Source: Jiangella ureilytica (GTDB lineage Bacteria > Actinomycetota > Actinomycetes > Jiangellales > Jiangellaceae). From it: 64,000 nucleotides of DNA. The notes below the pieces were generated by a model, which worked only from the letters and a program-made list of their open reading frames with translations, did not search any database and was not told where the DNA came from. The position numbers and the translations under genes were made by a program. The DNA lies in NCBI RefSeq assembly GCF_004348545.1, contig NZ_SMKL01000005.1, forward strand, positions 62,001 to 126,000, in the 5' to 3' direction. Below, piece by piece: positions 43,377-52,522 of this stretch (its first letter is position 1; each line of letters starts with the position of its first letter).

Positions 43377-45692
43377 ATGATGGACGTGGAGCGCGCAGGC
43401 AGGACCGGCACGCATCCCGGGCCCGTGCGGCGCCGGATGCGGGCGGGCCGGATCCGCATCGCCGGGCTCCTGGCGGCCGTCCTCGCGATTCTGGTGCCGG
43501 TGCTGACGGCGTCGCCCGCGGCCGCCGACCCGCCCGCGCCCACCACCGGCTCGGACCCGCAGTTCCGTGTCGTCCTGCTCGGCGTCGCGGGGCTCTCCTG
43601 GCCCGACATCACGCCCGAGGGGATGCCGCACCTCTACGAGATGGCCGGCTCCGAGGCGGCGGGCTCGCTGACCGTGCGCACGGTCAGCGCCCGCACCTGC
43701 GTGGTCGACGGCTGGCTGACCGTGAGCTCCGGCCGGCGTTCCACGGACCTCATGGACACCGACGGCGACGGCGAGAACGACCGGTTCTGCCGGCAGGCGC
43801 CGGAGCCGGCGGCCGCACAGGACGGCCCGGGTGCCGTCGTTCCCGGCTGGGAGCTGCTGCAGCAGCAACAGGAGGACAACTCCTACAACGCCGAGATCGG
43901 CCTGCTCGGCGACCGGCTCGCCGAGGCCGGCGTGTGTGCGACGGCGGTCGGCCCCGGCGCGGCGCTGGCGCTGGCCGACTCCACGGGCAGGGTCCCGGCC
44001 TACCATCCGTACTCCGGCGAGCTCGGCTCCGGGCTGCTGAGCGAGTGCCCGGTCACCGTCGTCGACCTCGGCGGCCTCCCCAACCCGGCACCGCGCGGCA
44101 GCGACGAGGCCGCCGTCCAAGCCGCCCTCGACTCGCGACGGCAGGCCGCGGCCGGCATCGACATGCTCATCGGGCGGGTCACCGAGCAGCTGCCGCCCGA
44201 CACCGCGCTGATGATCGCCGGGCTGGCCGACAGCATCGCCACTCCGATCCCGCTGCCCGACGAGCCCACGCCCGTCCCGCCGGCCGGGCTGCGGGCGGCG
44301 CTGGCCTCGGGTCCGGTCGCCGACGGCGGCACCTTCGGCCCGAACTGGCTGACGTCGTCGTCGACGCTGTGGCCGGGGCTGGTGCAGCTGACCGACGTCG
44401 CGCCGACGCTGCTCGCCTACGCCGGCGTCGAGAACCCCTCGCAGGACGTGGTCGGACGGCCGTGGCGTCAGGCCGACGCCCACCCGGGCACCTCTGCCGG
44501 CACGGTGGCGGAGCTGATCGGCGTCGATCGTGCGGCGGACATCTACCGCGACCAGTCCGGGCCGTTCTTCCAGATCCTCGGCGGGCTGCTGCTGGCCGTG
44601 TTCGCGGCGGCGGTGCTGGCGCTGCGGCGCGGCGTGTCGTTCCGTCCGGCCGTCCTGCGAACCGTGCAGGTGGTGGCCGTGCTGGCGGCCGCCGCGCCGG
44701 TCGCGTCGTACCTGGCGAACATCAGCCGCTGGTGGCGCTACGACGAGCCGAACACCGTCCTGTGGACCTCGATCGTGCTCATCTCCATCGCCCTGGCGGT
44801 GATGGCGCTGGCCGGCCCGTGGCGGCGCCGGGTCTACGGCCCGCCCGGTGTGGTGGCCGGCGTGACGGCCACGGTGCTGGCGGTCGACGTCGCCAGCGGG
44901 TCCAGCCTGCAGCAGTCCAGCCTGCTCGGACTGTCGCCGCTGGTGGCCGGGCGGTTCTACGGCTTCGGCAACATCCCGTTCGCCATCTTCGTGGTCGCCG
45001 GCCTGGTGGCCGCGGCGGCGCTGGGCCAGTGGCTGCTCGACACCGGCCGGTCCCGCCGGTTCGCCGCGGGCGCTGTCACCGTCGTCGGCATGATCGCGGT
45101 CGTCATCGACGGCGCCCCGCAGGCCGGCGCCGACGTCGGCGGCATCCTGGCCGCCATCCCCGGCTTCGCGGTGCTGGTGATCGGCGCGTACGGCGCCCGG
45201 GTGACGGTGTCGAAGCTGCTGCTGGCCGGCCTCGGCGCGACGGCGCTGTTCGGGCTGTTCGCGTTCCTCGACTGGCTGCGGCCGGCCGGCTCGCGAACCC
45301 ACTTCGGCAGCTTCTTCGCCGATCTGCTCTCCGGCGACGCGCTGACGGTGATCATCCGGAAGGCCGAGGCGTCGCTCGGCACGCTGGAGCGCTGGCCCAT
45401 CTACGGCTGGCTGGTGCCGCTGGCGTTCCTGGTCATCCTGTGGCTGGTGCGGCCCGACGGCGAGAACGCGGTGAGCCGCACGGTGCAGTACTGGTCGTTG
45501 TTCCGCTACCTCGTGTGGGCGGCGCTGCTGACCGGCGCGGCCGGGTTCGCCGCCAACGACTCCGGCATCATCGTGCCGGCGCTGCTGCTCACTGTCGGCG
45601 TGCCGCTGGGCGTGGCCGCGGTGGCCGCCGCCCAGCGGCTGTCGCCCGTACCGGCCCGCGACCCGAGCGAACTGCTGACGCCGTCGTCGTAG
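43377..45692 (+). CDS. Large membrane protein with extracellular alkaline-phosphatase-like domain
   Basis: 771 residues, ATG start. Signal sequence (LLAAVLAILVPVLTASPAAA) is followed by an extracellular domain of about 350 residues with an alkaline-phosphatase-like pattern: RVVLLGVAGLSWPDIT, MPHLYEMAG, CVVDGWLTVSSG where a Thr/Ser nucleophile could sit, and LTDVAPTLLAYAGV near its end. About ten membrane helices follow from residue 400. Conserved next to pheA/serS in actinomycetes; the substrate is unknown. Confidence 0.75.
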   Translation: MMDVERAGRTGTHPGPVRRRMRAGRIRIAGLLAAVLAILVPVLTASPAAADPPAPTTGSDPQFRVVLLGVAGLSWPDITPEGMPHLYEMAGSEAAGSLTVRTVSARTCVVDGWLTVSSGRRSTDLMDTDGDGENDRFCRQAPEPAAAQDGPGAVVPGWELLQQQQEDNSYNAEIGLLGDRLAEAGVCATAVGPGAALALADSTGRVPAYHPYSGELGSGLLSECPVTVVDLGGLPNPAPRGSDEAAVQAALDSRRQAAAGIDMLIGRVTEQLPPDTALMIAGLADSIATPIPLPDEPTPVPPAGLRAALASGPVADGGTFGPNWLTSSSTLWPGLVQLTDVAPTLLAYAGVENPSQDVVGRPWRQADAHPGTSAGTVAELIGVDRAADIYRDQSGPFFQILGGLLLAVFAAAVLALRRGVSFRPAVLRTVQVVAVLAAAAPVASYLANISRWWRYDEPNTVLWTSIVLISIALAVMALAGPWRRRVYGPPGVVAGVTATVLAVDVASGSSLQQSSLLGLSPLVAGRFYGFGNIPFAIFVVAGLVAAAALGQWLLDTGRSRRFAAGAVTVVGMIAVVIDGAPQAGADVGGILAAIPGFAVLVIGAYGARVTVSKLLLAGLGATALFGLFAFLDWLRPAGSRTHFGSFFADLLSGDALTVIIRKAEASLGTLERWPIYGWLVPLAFLVILWLVRPDGENAVSRTVQYWSLFRYLVWAALLTGAAGFAANDSGIIVPALLLTVGVPLGVAAVAAAQRLSPVPARDPSELLTPSS

Positions 45693-45702
45693 GCCGGCTC
45701 TT

Positions 45703-46521
45703 CTAGAGGGCGGCGACTCGGGCCAGCAGGCGCGACTCCTCGTCCGTCGTGAGGGGCACCTCGAGCACCCGCAGCCACTCGGCCAGCTCGCCGTCGCGCA
45801 GCGGCCGGTGCTCGGTGGCCTCGCCGGGGCGGCGGACGGTCACCGTCCGGTGCGTGACCATGACGTGCCGGCCCGGCAGGTGCTTGCCGACCATGAGGCC
45901 GGTCAGGAAGTGGATGCCGGGGAACGTGCTCGTGTAGTGGTGCGCCATCACGACGTCGATGGGCTTGACCTCGTACTCGTCGGTCGTGTGGGCGAGCTCC
46001 CAGCCGGCCTCGCGGAAGCGCTGCAGGCCCCAGAGGCCGTCGCCGGTGCTGACGACGCGGTAGGGCCAGCCGTCCTGGTCGGACTCCGCGCCGTCGGTCA
46101 TCGGGATCGGCCGCAGCAGGCTCATGCCGAACCCGGGGTCGCACAGCAGCCGCTCGCCGTCGAGCACCACCTCGACGACCATGTGGCTGCGGCCCTGCTG
46201 GGTGCCGGCGGCGGGGTCGCCCACACGGCCGAGGTGCCGGCGGACGTCGTAGCCCAGCCGCTCCAGCGCGGCGGCGACGACGGTGGCGTGCTCGAAGCAG
46301 TAGCCGCCCCGGCCGAGCCCGGCGAACTTCCCCTGCACGGCCTCGATGCCCACGCCCGGATGCTGCTCGAGCAGCACATCGACGTTGTCGAAGGTGAAGG
46401 CGCGCACATGTGCCTCGTGCAGCTCGTCGAGCGCCTCGCGGCTCGGCTCCCGCTCGGGGACCCCGAGCCGTTTCAGATAGCCGGCCAGGTCGAGCCGGTC
46501 GATCTCCCACGGATCAGCCAT
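45703..46521 (-). CDS. nat: Arylamine N-acetyltransferase
   Basis: 272 residues. The catalytic triad is intact: Cys75 in RGGYCFEH, His113 in RSHMVVEV and Asp128 in CDPGFG. FTFDNVDVLL near the N-terminus is also typical. NAT transfers acetyl (or acyl) from CoA to arylamines and hydrazines. The ending ARVAAL is close to other actinomycete NATs. It converges on the membrane-protein gene with a gap of 10 bp. Confidence 0.95.
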   Translation of the reverse strand: MADPWEIDRLDLAGYLKRLGVPEREPSREALDELHEAHVRAFTFDNVDVLLEQHPGVGIEAVQGKFAGLGRGGYCFEHATVVAAALERLGYDVRRHLGRVGDPAAGTQQGRSHMVVEVVLDGERLLCDPGFGMSLLRPIPMTDGAESDQDGWPYRVVSTGDGLWGLQRFREAGWELAHTTDEYEVKPIDVVMAHHYTSTFPGIHFLTGLMVGKHLPGRHVMVTHRTVTVRRPGEATEHRPLRDGELAEWLRVLEVPLTTDEESRLLARVAAL

Positions 46522-46604
46522 GCGCCTACCGTAGGGCAGTCAGGCTCCCGGCTCGGGGTGAGCAGGTACGGAACCGGCGGCGACATGCTGATGCTGTGGT
46601 GAGT

Positions 46605-46833
46605 GCCCGGTCTCGCCTCTTGGACCTCGCTCTCGAGGACCTCGTCGACGAACGGCGAGCTCACCCGCAGCGTCCAGTCCGACGCCGCCCCGAAGCTCGC
46701 CGCGAGCGTTCCGTCGCTCTCGGTGCCGCCGGATCACAGCGTCGCGCCGCCGGCGCCGGCGATCACGACCTCGGCATCGGGCACGGGGGCGTTCGTGCAG
46801 GGGCCGGCGACCAGCCGAGCCGCACGCCGCCAT
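46605..46833 (-). pseudogene. Degraded lipoprotein-gene remnant
   Basis: This interval between NAT and the glycosyltransferase lacks an intact gene. On the minus strand one frame reads MAACGSAG (lipobox-like), another continues PCTNAPVPDAEVVIAGAGGA TL, meets a TGA, and then resumes in the same frame with SGGTESDGTLAASFG and DWTLRVSSPFVDEVLESEV. The composition of the second and third pieces looks like protein, not noise. A lipoprotein gene broken by at least one frameshift and one stop is the simplest reading. Confidence 0.35.
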
Positions 46834-46840
46834 GCGGCGC

Positions 46841-47596
46841 TCAGACCCGGCGGAACCGGGCCGGGGCGGACGGGCGGATGCCGCGCGTCACCAGAGCGCG
46901 CATGACGTGCGCGTACTGCTTGCCGCGGTGCATCTGGGCCTTGAGGTCGGTGCCGGTGACCCGGTGGTGGAAGTCGACGTCGATCTCGACCACGCGGAAT
47001 CCCGCCCGCAGCAGGTCGATCGTCAGGCCGGTCTCGACGCCGAAGCCCTGGGCGAGGGGCAGGGCGGCCTCGAACGCGGCACGGGTGAGGCAGCGCTGGC
47101 CCGACAGCGGCTGCCGCGGCGTCCAGCCGGTGGCCCGCTCGATGCCGGTGCGGGCGAGATCGACCACGAGACCGCGTCCGCCGCCCTCGGTCTTCTGCGC
47201 CGGCAGGACGCCGATGGTCATGTCCGCCTCGCCGTTCAGCACCGGCGTCACCAGCGGGGCGGCGTTGCCCGCCGTCGACTCGAGGTCGCCGTCGAGGAAG
47301 AGCAGCGCCCGGGGCGCGGCGCGGCCGGCCTCGCGCGCCTCGATGGCCGCCAGCGCGGTCGCTCCGGTCTCCATGGCGGCGGCCTTGCCCTGGTTGCGGG
47401 CGTGCCCGACGACGACGGCGCCGGCGTCCGTGGCCGTCGCTGCGGTGCGGTCGGTGGAGCCGTCGTCGACCACGATGACGAGATCGACCCCTGGGATCGC
47501 GATGGTCGCCGCGACGGTGGCGGCGATGCGGTCCTGCTCGTCCTTGGCGGGGATGATCGCGGCCACGCCGTCCGCGCGGCGGTCGTCGGTGGTCAT
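46841..47596 (-). CDS. Family 2-type glycosyltransferase
   Basis: 251 residues, ATG start. GT-A fold: AAIIPAKDEQDRIAATVAAT, the nucleotide-sugar motif VIVVDDGSTDRTA, the metal DXD-like segment LLFLDGDLEST and SGQRCLTRAAFEAALPLAQG with the acceptor-side basic cluster. No membrane helices. It resembles glucosyl-3-phosphoglycerate synthase-like enzymes, but the donor and acceptor are not certain. Divergent from arcA. Confidence 0.85.
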   Translation of the reverse strand: MTTDDRRADGVAAIIPAKDEQDRIAATVAATIAIPGVDLVIVVDDGSTDRTAATATDAGAVVVGHARNQGKAAAMETGATALAAIEAREAGRAAPRALLFLDGDLESTAGNAAPLVTPVLNGEADMTIGVLPAQKTEGGGRGLVVDLARTGIERATGWTPRQPLSGQRCLTRAAFEAALPLAQGFGVETGLTIDLLRAGFRVVEIDVDFHHRVTGTDLKAQMHRGKQYAHVMRALVTRGIRPSAPARFRRV

Positions 47597-47716
47597 GGGT
47601 GCCAAGCCTAGAGGCTGCCAGCCGACCGCAGGGTCCGACGCCGGTCTTCGACGAAACAGGGTCGCCGTCGTGCCGAGGGGGCAACCGCCGGGCCGCTCGC
47701 GTAGCCTCGGCTCACC

Positions 47717-48943
47717 ATGACAACCGTGTCCACCGTCGACGCCGCCGACTCGGAGGTCGGGCGGCTGCGCACCGTCATGCTCCACCGCCCGGGGCCGGAG
47801 CTGAAGCGGCTCACGCCGCGCAACAACGACAAGCTGCTCTTCGACGGCATCCCGTGGGTGGGCCGCGCGCAGGACGAGCACGACGCCTTCGCCGACACGC
47901 TGCGCGGCCACGGTGTCGAGGTCCTGTACCTCGCCGAGCTGTTGGCGCAGACGCTGGCCGACGAGGCCGCCCGGTACGAGTGCATCGAGGCGGCGCTGGC
48001 CGACCCGCGCCACGGCGACACCCTGCGCGGCGTGCTGCGCTCGCACCTGGGCGGGCTGCAGCCCGACGACCTCGCGCAGGTGCTCATGGCCGGCCTGGCA
48101 CACGACGAGCTGCGCACCGGCCGCGGGCTGGCGTTCGAGCTGATGGACCGGCACGACTTCGTCATCGACCCGCTGCCCAATCTGCTGTTCACCCGCGACT
48201 CCAGCGTGCGCATCGGCGACCACGTGGCCGTCACCAGCCTGGCCATGGCGGCGCGGCGGCGCGAGACCAGCCTGACGTCGGCCATCTACCGGCACCACCC
48301 GCGCTTCGCCGGCGGCAAGACGGTCTACGGGCCGGAGCTCGAGAACCTCGAGGGCGGCGACGTGCTGCTGCTGGCGCCCGGCGTCGTGGCGGTGGGCACC
48401 GGCGAGCGGACCACCCCGGCCGGGGTCGAGCGGCTGGCCCGCAACGTGCTGGGCGCCGGCCTCGCGCACACCGTGCTGGCCGTCCCGATCGCGCAGGACC
48501 GCGCCACGATGCACCTCGACACCGTCCTCACCATGGTCGACGAGGACGCGATCGTCATGTACCCGAACGTCGCCGACGAGCTGACGGCGGTCGGGCTGCG
48601 GTGGTCCGGCGACGACCTCGTCATCGACGGCGAGCCGGCGCCGTTCGTCGAGGTGGCCGCCGCAGCCATGGGCATCGACGCGCTGCGCATCGTCGAGACC
48701 GGCCTCGACCCCGTCACCGCCGAGCGCGAGCAGTGGGACGACGGCAACAACACCCTCGCCATCGGGCCGCGGCTGGCCGTCGCCTACGAGCGCAACACCG
48801 AGACCAACGCCCGGCTCGAGGACGCCGGCATCGAGGTGCTGCGCATCCCGGGCAGCGAGCTGGGATCAGGCCGCGGCGGCCCGCGCTGCATGTCCTGCCC
48901 GATCCGCCGCGACTCCCTGGCGGCGCTGCCCGGCGCACGCTGA
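47717..48943 (+). CDS. arcA: Arginine deiminase
   Basis: 408 residues, ATG start. Guanidino-modifying enzyme fold: [37 protein letters not shown], the catalytic [14 protein letters not shown] (His) and the nucleophile Cys391 in [13 protein letters not shown]. It hydrolyses arginine to citrulline and ammonia. No carbamoyltransferase, carbamate kinase or antiporter gene is nearby, so it is not a full ADI pathway here. It is followed by a terminator hairpin. Confidence 0.95.
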   Translation: MTTVSTVDAADSEVGRLRTVMLHRPGPELKRLTPRNNDKLLFDGIPWVGRAQDEHDAFADTLRGHGVEVLYLAELLAQTLADEAARYECIEAALADPRHGDTLRGVLRSHLGGLQPDDLAQVLMAGLAHDELRTGRGLAFELMDRHDFVIDPLPNLLFTRDSSVRIGDHVAVTSLAMAARRRETSLTSAIYRHHPRFAGGKTVYGPELENLEGGDVLLLAPGVVAVGTGERTTPAGVERLARNVLGAGLAHTVLAVPIAQDRATMHLDTVLTMVDEDAIVMYPNVADELTAVGLRWSGDDLVIDGEPAPFVEVAAAAMGIDALRIVETGLDPVTAEREQWDDGNNTLAIGPRLAVAYERNTETNARLEDAGIEVLRIPGSELGSGRGGPRCMSCPIRRDSLAALPGAR

Positions 48944-49056
48944 CGCCGTCGCTACCTCGTGCCACGGCACCCCTTCACAAGGTGCGAACCGGACCAATCG
49001 CGAGAAGTCGTCATTGGGTGGACCTTCTCCCGCCGGATGACGGTAAACTCCGAAGT

Positions 49057-49099
49057 GACCCCGGTCGCTCGTGTTCCCCCGTCGTGAGCGGTCGGGGTC
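49057..49099. terminator. Terminator hairpin between arcA and the SEC-C gene
   Basis: GACCCCGGTCGCTC (49057-49070) pairs with GAGCGGTCGGGGTC (49086-49099), 12 Watson-Crick and 2 G-U pairs, around a 15-nt loop. TTCTCT follows on the plus strand. It serves the two convergent transcripts. Confidence 0.65.
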
Positions 49100-49123
49100 T
49101 TCTCTGCCCGGATGTCCCCGGCG

Positions 49124-50041
49124 TCAGCGGATGGTGACCTGCCGGTTGGCCAGGCCCGACCGCGCGCGGCGCTGCTCGCCGGTCAGCGGGGTCCGGTCGG
49201 CCACGGCCGCGGCGAGGCGTTCACCCAGCGCGGCGGCGGGTTCCTCGACGGCGTCGGCGGTGGTGCCGTCGACCAGATCCCACACGGGGACGAGGAGGCC
49301 GGACGCCCGGAACGTGCCCAGCAGCCGGGTGCCCTCGCCGAGGGTGTCGTCGCCGGCGGCGTGCAGCCGGGCCAGCCCGTCGAGGAGGGGCTCCTCGTCG
49401 TACGGCAGCACCCAGCGCACCTGGTCGCGGTCGCCGAGGCTGCACCAGTAGGCGGCCTCGACGGAGCTCAGCCGCGCGGCCGGCACGATGGCCGAGTTCG
49501 CCTCCTCGAGCGCCGACTTCGCGTCGGAGCCGGTGTCCGACTCGGGATCCAACCAGTAGTCGAATCCGTCGTGAACCGTGACCTGGAATTCCGCGTCGAC
49601 GTCGATGACGTCGTGCAGCCGCGGCGCGTCGGGCGTGCGCGGGCCGGGGCTGACGGTGCTGCCCGGCTCGGCCTGCAGCGCCGTCGTCAGCGTGTGGCCG
49701 AGGTCGGCCGCGGGGTCGCCGGTGGAGGTCATCGTCTGCAGCGCCAGCAGGATCTCGCCGTTGTCGCGCACCAGGGCGGGGAAGGCGCCCGGGAGCAGCG
49801 TGCACAGCAGGACGGAGCGGTCGTCGCCGGACGCGAGCCGCAGTGGCGCCGTCGCGGCGGAGACGATCTCGCGCATGGCGACCCAGTCGCACTCGCCCGG
49901 CAGGCCGGCGAACGGGCGGACGACGTACTGCCGCTCGGCCTCGCGGGCCTTCTTGCCGTGGCAGACCTTGTAGCGCTTGCCCGAGCCGCACGGGCACGGC
50001 TGGCGGGGGCCGACGACGGGAACCTCGGTAGTGGCACTCAC
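49124..50041 (-). CDS. SEC-C zinc-binding protein, DUF5926 type
   Basis: 305 residues, ATG start. The N-terminal SEC-C motif is QPCPCGSGKRYKVCHGK with zinc ligands Cys16, Cys18, Cys27 and His28. The remaining 270 residues are the DUF5926-like body conserved in actinomycetes, with no assigned function. SEC-C motifs mediate ribosome or SecB-type contacts in other proteins. Confidence 0.88.
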   Translation of the reverse strand: MSATTEVPVVGPRQPCPCGSGKRYKVCHGKKAREAERQYVVRPFAGLPGECDWVAMREIVSAATAPLRLASGDDRSVLLCTLLPGAFPALVRDNGEILLALQTMTSTGDPAADLGHTLTTALQAEPGSTVSPGPRTPDAPRLHDVIDVDAEFQVTVHDGFDYWLDPESDTGSDAKSALEEANSAIVPAARLSSVEAAYWCSLGDRDQVRWVLPYDEEPLLDGLARLHAAGDDTLGEGTRLLGTFRASGLLVPVWDLVDGTTADAVEEPAAALGERLAAAVADRTPLTGEQRRARSGLANRQVTIR

Positions 50042-50153
50042 GGAAGGCGAGCGTACATCGTCGCCGGCCGCGAGGTCCGACGCCGGTCCAGGACGAACAG
50101 CCGGTCGCGATGAGAAGGTGTGAGCGGGACGCCGCGACGGCGCCGGCCGGGGC

Positions 50154-50606
50154 TCAGGCGGCCGGGTTCCAGGGGCCGACGACGGCGTGCACCGTCACCC
50201 GGCCGGGCTCGGACCGGACCCGCCACTCGCGGGCGATGGCGTCGACGATGGACAGGCCGCGGCCCTGGTCCTCGGTGGACGTGGGCTGGCGCACCTGTGG
50301 GCGCTCGGAGCCGCCGCCGTCGCTGACCTCGATGAGGACGTCGTCGCCCAGGACCGCCCACTGCAGCACGACCCCCGTGCGGGTGCTGCTCAGCGGCAGC
50401 GGCTGAGCATGCAGGATGGCGTTGGTGACGAGCTCGGTGACGACGATCAGAGCGTTCTCGATGACCGTCGGCGAGATGTTGGTGTTGCGCAGATCCTCGG
50501 CCACCAGATGACGGGCGTGAGGGACGTTGCTGACCTCGCCGGTCAGCTCGACCGAGCGTGCACTGTTGGATCGGGCCTCACGCCTCGTGGCCACGACTCG
50601 ACCCAC
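50154..50606 (-). CDS. ATP-binding anti-sigma-factor-type regulatory kinase (HATPase)
   Basis: 150 residues from the GTG at 50606, with GGGAG about 9 nt upstream; longer starts reach 50663. The GHKL fold shows the N box VIENALIVVTELVTNAILHA, G1 box VLIEVSDGGGSERP and G2 box GRGLSIVDAIA. This is the RsbW/SpoIIAB-like class common in actinomycetes, which bind anti-sigma-factor antagonists. No partner gene lies adjacent. Confidence 0.88.
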   Translation of the reverse strand: MGRVVATRREARSNSARSVELTGEVSNVPHARHLVAEDLRNTNISPTVIENALIVVTELVTNAILHAQPLPLSSTRTGVVLQWAVLGDDVLIEVSDGGGSERPQVRQPTSTEDQGRGLSIVDAIAREWRVRSEPGRVTVHAVVGPWNPAA

Positions 50607-50945
50607 AGCCAGATCTCCCTTCACCGGACCCACGCCACCCGCATCCAGTGGTGCCCACTGCACGACTCTGCCAAACCTCCCGACAGTGAACCATTCGCCA
50701 CACGCTCCCGTCCATATGTTGAGATGAGAGTTTGCCGATTCTCCGTCGCCGCAGGCGAGCGCCTTGGTAGCCGTGCATCTGCATGTGCACCATAGATCAC
50801 CAGCGCGTTTGTCTGATCTTGGGTCACCGCCGTCGCGGTTGCGTGGCGATCAGGATGCCCCCATCGCACAGATATGTCCGACCGTGACATTTCCTTCCGT
50901 GCCGAAGTGGCGGATCGACCGCTAGGTTAGAGCGGGGCGGAGAGG
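50607..50945. other. 339-bp divergent intergenic region without a gene
   Basis: No convincing ORF on either strand. The part from 50690 to 50900 is richer in A/T than the neighbours and must hold both promoters. TAGGTT (50923-50928), about 20 bp before the flavohemoglobin start, is a possible -10. A short dyad GTGCA/TGCAC (50773-50777 and 50786-50790) lies centrally. I see no recognisable NsrR-type site. Confidence 0.6.
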
Positions 50946-52409
50946 ATGACGATGTGGACTCACTCCCGGTCTTCGGGACAACGTGGAGCGGAAGGTGATC
51001 GGACCGGGGGCGCGTCGGGCGACGCCATGACCGACGCTACCGGGACCGATGCGCACGTCCAGGCTGACACGCGCGACCCGGTGTCGTGGTTCGAGCCCGG
51101 CGTGGCCGTGCCGCCCATCCCGCTGCGCCGCAACGGCGTGGCCGCGGTTGCGAGCGCCGACGATGCGGGTGAGACTCAGTCGCGACCGGGCGAGGAGGAC
51201 GCGCCGTCGCCCGACGGCGAGTCAGGGGCACATGCGGTAGCAGGAACCGAGGCGGAGCCGGAGCGAACACTGGACGTTCAGCCGCCCAACACCACCGGGC
51301 TCGACGGTGAGGCGCTGCGCGAGAGCCTGGCACTGGTCGAGGACCACCTCGACGCCGTCGGTGTCGACTTCTACGCGCAGCTGTTCACCATCGCCCCCGA
51401 GTCGCGCGAGCTGTTCGGCGCCGGCATGGCGGTGCAGCGCTCGCGTCTGGTCGGCGCGCTCGTGAGCATCGTCGGCAGCGCCGACGACCGCGACACCCTC
51501 GTCCCGTACCTCGAGGGCCTGGGCCGCGACCATCGCAAGTTCGGCGTCATCGACCAGCACTACGCCCCGGTCGGCACGGCGCTCGTCCTGGCCATCCGGC
51601 GGGCGCTGGGCGACCAGTGGACCCCGCGGTTCGAGTCGGCCTGGATCGAGGCCTATGACCGCATCGCGGCCATCATGGTCGGCGCCGCCCGCCGCGACGC
51701 CGTCATCTCGCCGCCCTGGTGGGACGCCGAGGTGGTCTACCACCGGCGCATCCTCGACGACCTCGCGATCATGCAGGTGCGCCCGCACACCGACTACCCG
51801 TACCGGCCCGGCCAGTACACGTACCTCACGACGCCGCGGCGGCCGAAGATCTGGCGGGCCTACTCCATGGCCTCCGCTCCCCGCGACGACGGCCTGCTCG
51901 AGTTCCACGTGCGCACCGTCGGGGCGGGCTGGGTCAGCAGCGCGCTGGTCTGGCGCACCGAGCCCGGCGACATCCTGCACCTGGGCGCCCCCCAGGGGCA
52001 CGACGTCGCCACGCCGCGGTCGGAGCACGACCTGCTGTGCATCACGGGAGGCACCGGCATCGCGCCCGTGCTGGCCACGCTGCAAGAGCTCGAGCAGCGC
52101 CAGGACGGACGGCGGGTGCACGTCTTCTACGCCGGGCGCGACCGCGACCACCTGTACGCGCTGCCGCACCTCGAGTCCATCGGGGTGCGCTACCGGCGGC
52201 TGACGGTGGTCCCCGTGGTGTCGCCCGACGGCCCCACCGACCGCAGTCCCGACCTCATGGGCAACATCGTCTCGGCCTACGGCGACTGGCGCAAGCACCG
52301 CGTCTACGTCGCCGGCCCGACGACCATGGTGGCCACGAGTCTCGAGCGGCTGCGCGAGCAGGGCGTCCCCGACGAGCAGATCGTCGTCGACGACTACGGT
52401 CTCTGGTGA
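50946..52409 (+). CDS. Flavohemoglobin-like nitric oxide dioxygenase with disordered N-terminal extension
   Basis: 487 residues, ATG start behind GGAGAGG. Residues 1-115 are disordered and acidic (an ATG at 51027 would remove 27). The globin domain (about 118-250) keeps the flavohemoglobin residues: Tyr143 (B10), Phe157 (CD1), Gln164 (E7) and proximal His196 in GLGRDHRKFG. The FNR-type domain has RPGQYTYL and RAYSMAS (FAD) and ITGGTGIAPVLATL (NADPH). The product probably oxidises NO to nitrate. The usual C-terminal FGP is replaced by YGLW. Confidence 0.9.
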   Translation: MTMWTHSRSSGQRGAEGDRTGGASGDAMTDATGTDAHVQADTRDPVSWFEPGVAVPPIPLRRNGVAAVASADDAGETQSRPGEEDAPSPDGESGAHAVAGTEAEPERTLDVQPPNTTGLDGEALRESLALVEDHLDAVGVDFYAQLFTIAPESRELFGAGMAVQRSRLVGALVSIVGSADDRDTLVPYLEGLGRDHRKFGVIDQHYAPVGTALVLAIRRALGDQWTPRFESAWIEAYDRIAAIMVGAARRDAVISPPWWDAEVVYHRRILDDLAIMQVRPHTDYPYRPGQYTYLTTPRRPKIWRAYSMASAPRDDGLLEFHVRTVGAGWVSSALVWRTEPGDILHLGAPQGHDVATPRSEHDLLCITGGTGIAPVLATLQELEQRQDGRRVHVFYAGRDRDHLYALPHLESIGVRYRRLTVVPVVSPDGPTDRSPDLMGNIVSAYGDWRKHRVYVAGPTTMVATSLERLREQGVPDEQIVVDDYGLW

Positions 52410-52476
52410 GGCTGGTCTCCTTTCCCGTGCGGGCCTCGCCGCTGCCCGGGACCTCGCGGTCTGCGTCGCTCTAGCC

Positions 52477-52500
52477 CTCTCTAGCTGTCGCGCTAGAGAG
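52477..52500. terminator. Palindrome downstream of the AAA ATPase and flavohemoglobin genes
   Basis: CTCTCTAGC (52477-52485) and GCTAGAGAG (52492-52500) form a 9-bp stem around TGTCGC, between convergent gene ends. It could terminate both. It is followed by TCGTAGACGACCC, resembling CTAGACGACCCC in the repeat upstream of the ATPase gene. Confidence 0.55.
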
Positions 52501-52522
52501 TCGTAGACGACCCGATGCACCG

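Noticed and set aside
46603-46905. 100-residue plus-strand ORF between NAT and the glycosyltransferase
   Set aside because: Ser/Ala/Arg-rich composition without a ribosome-binding site, and it runs antisense into the glycosyltransferase gene. The minus-strand remnant explains the sequence better.
47717-48943. Complete arginine deiminase pathway
   Set aside because: Only the deiminase is present; no ornithine carbamoyltransferase, carbamate kinase or antiporter gene is adjacent.
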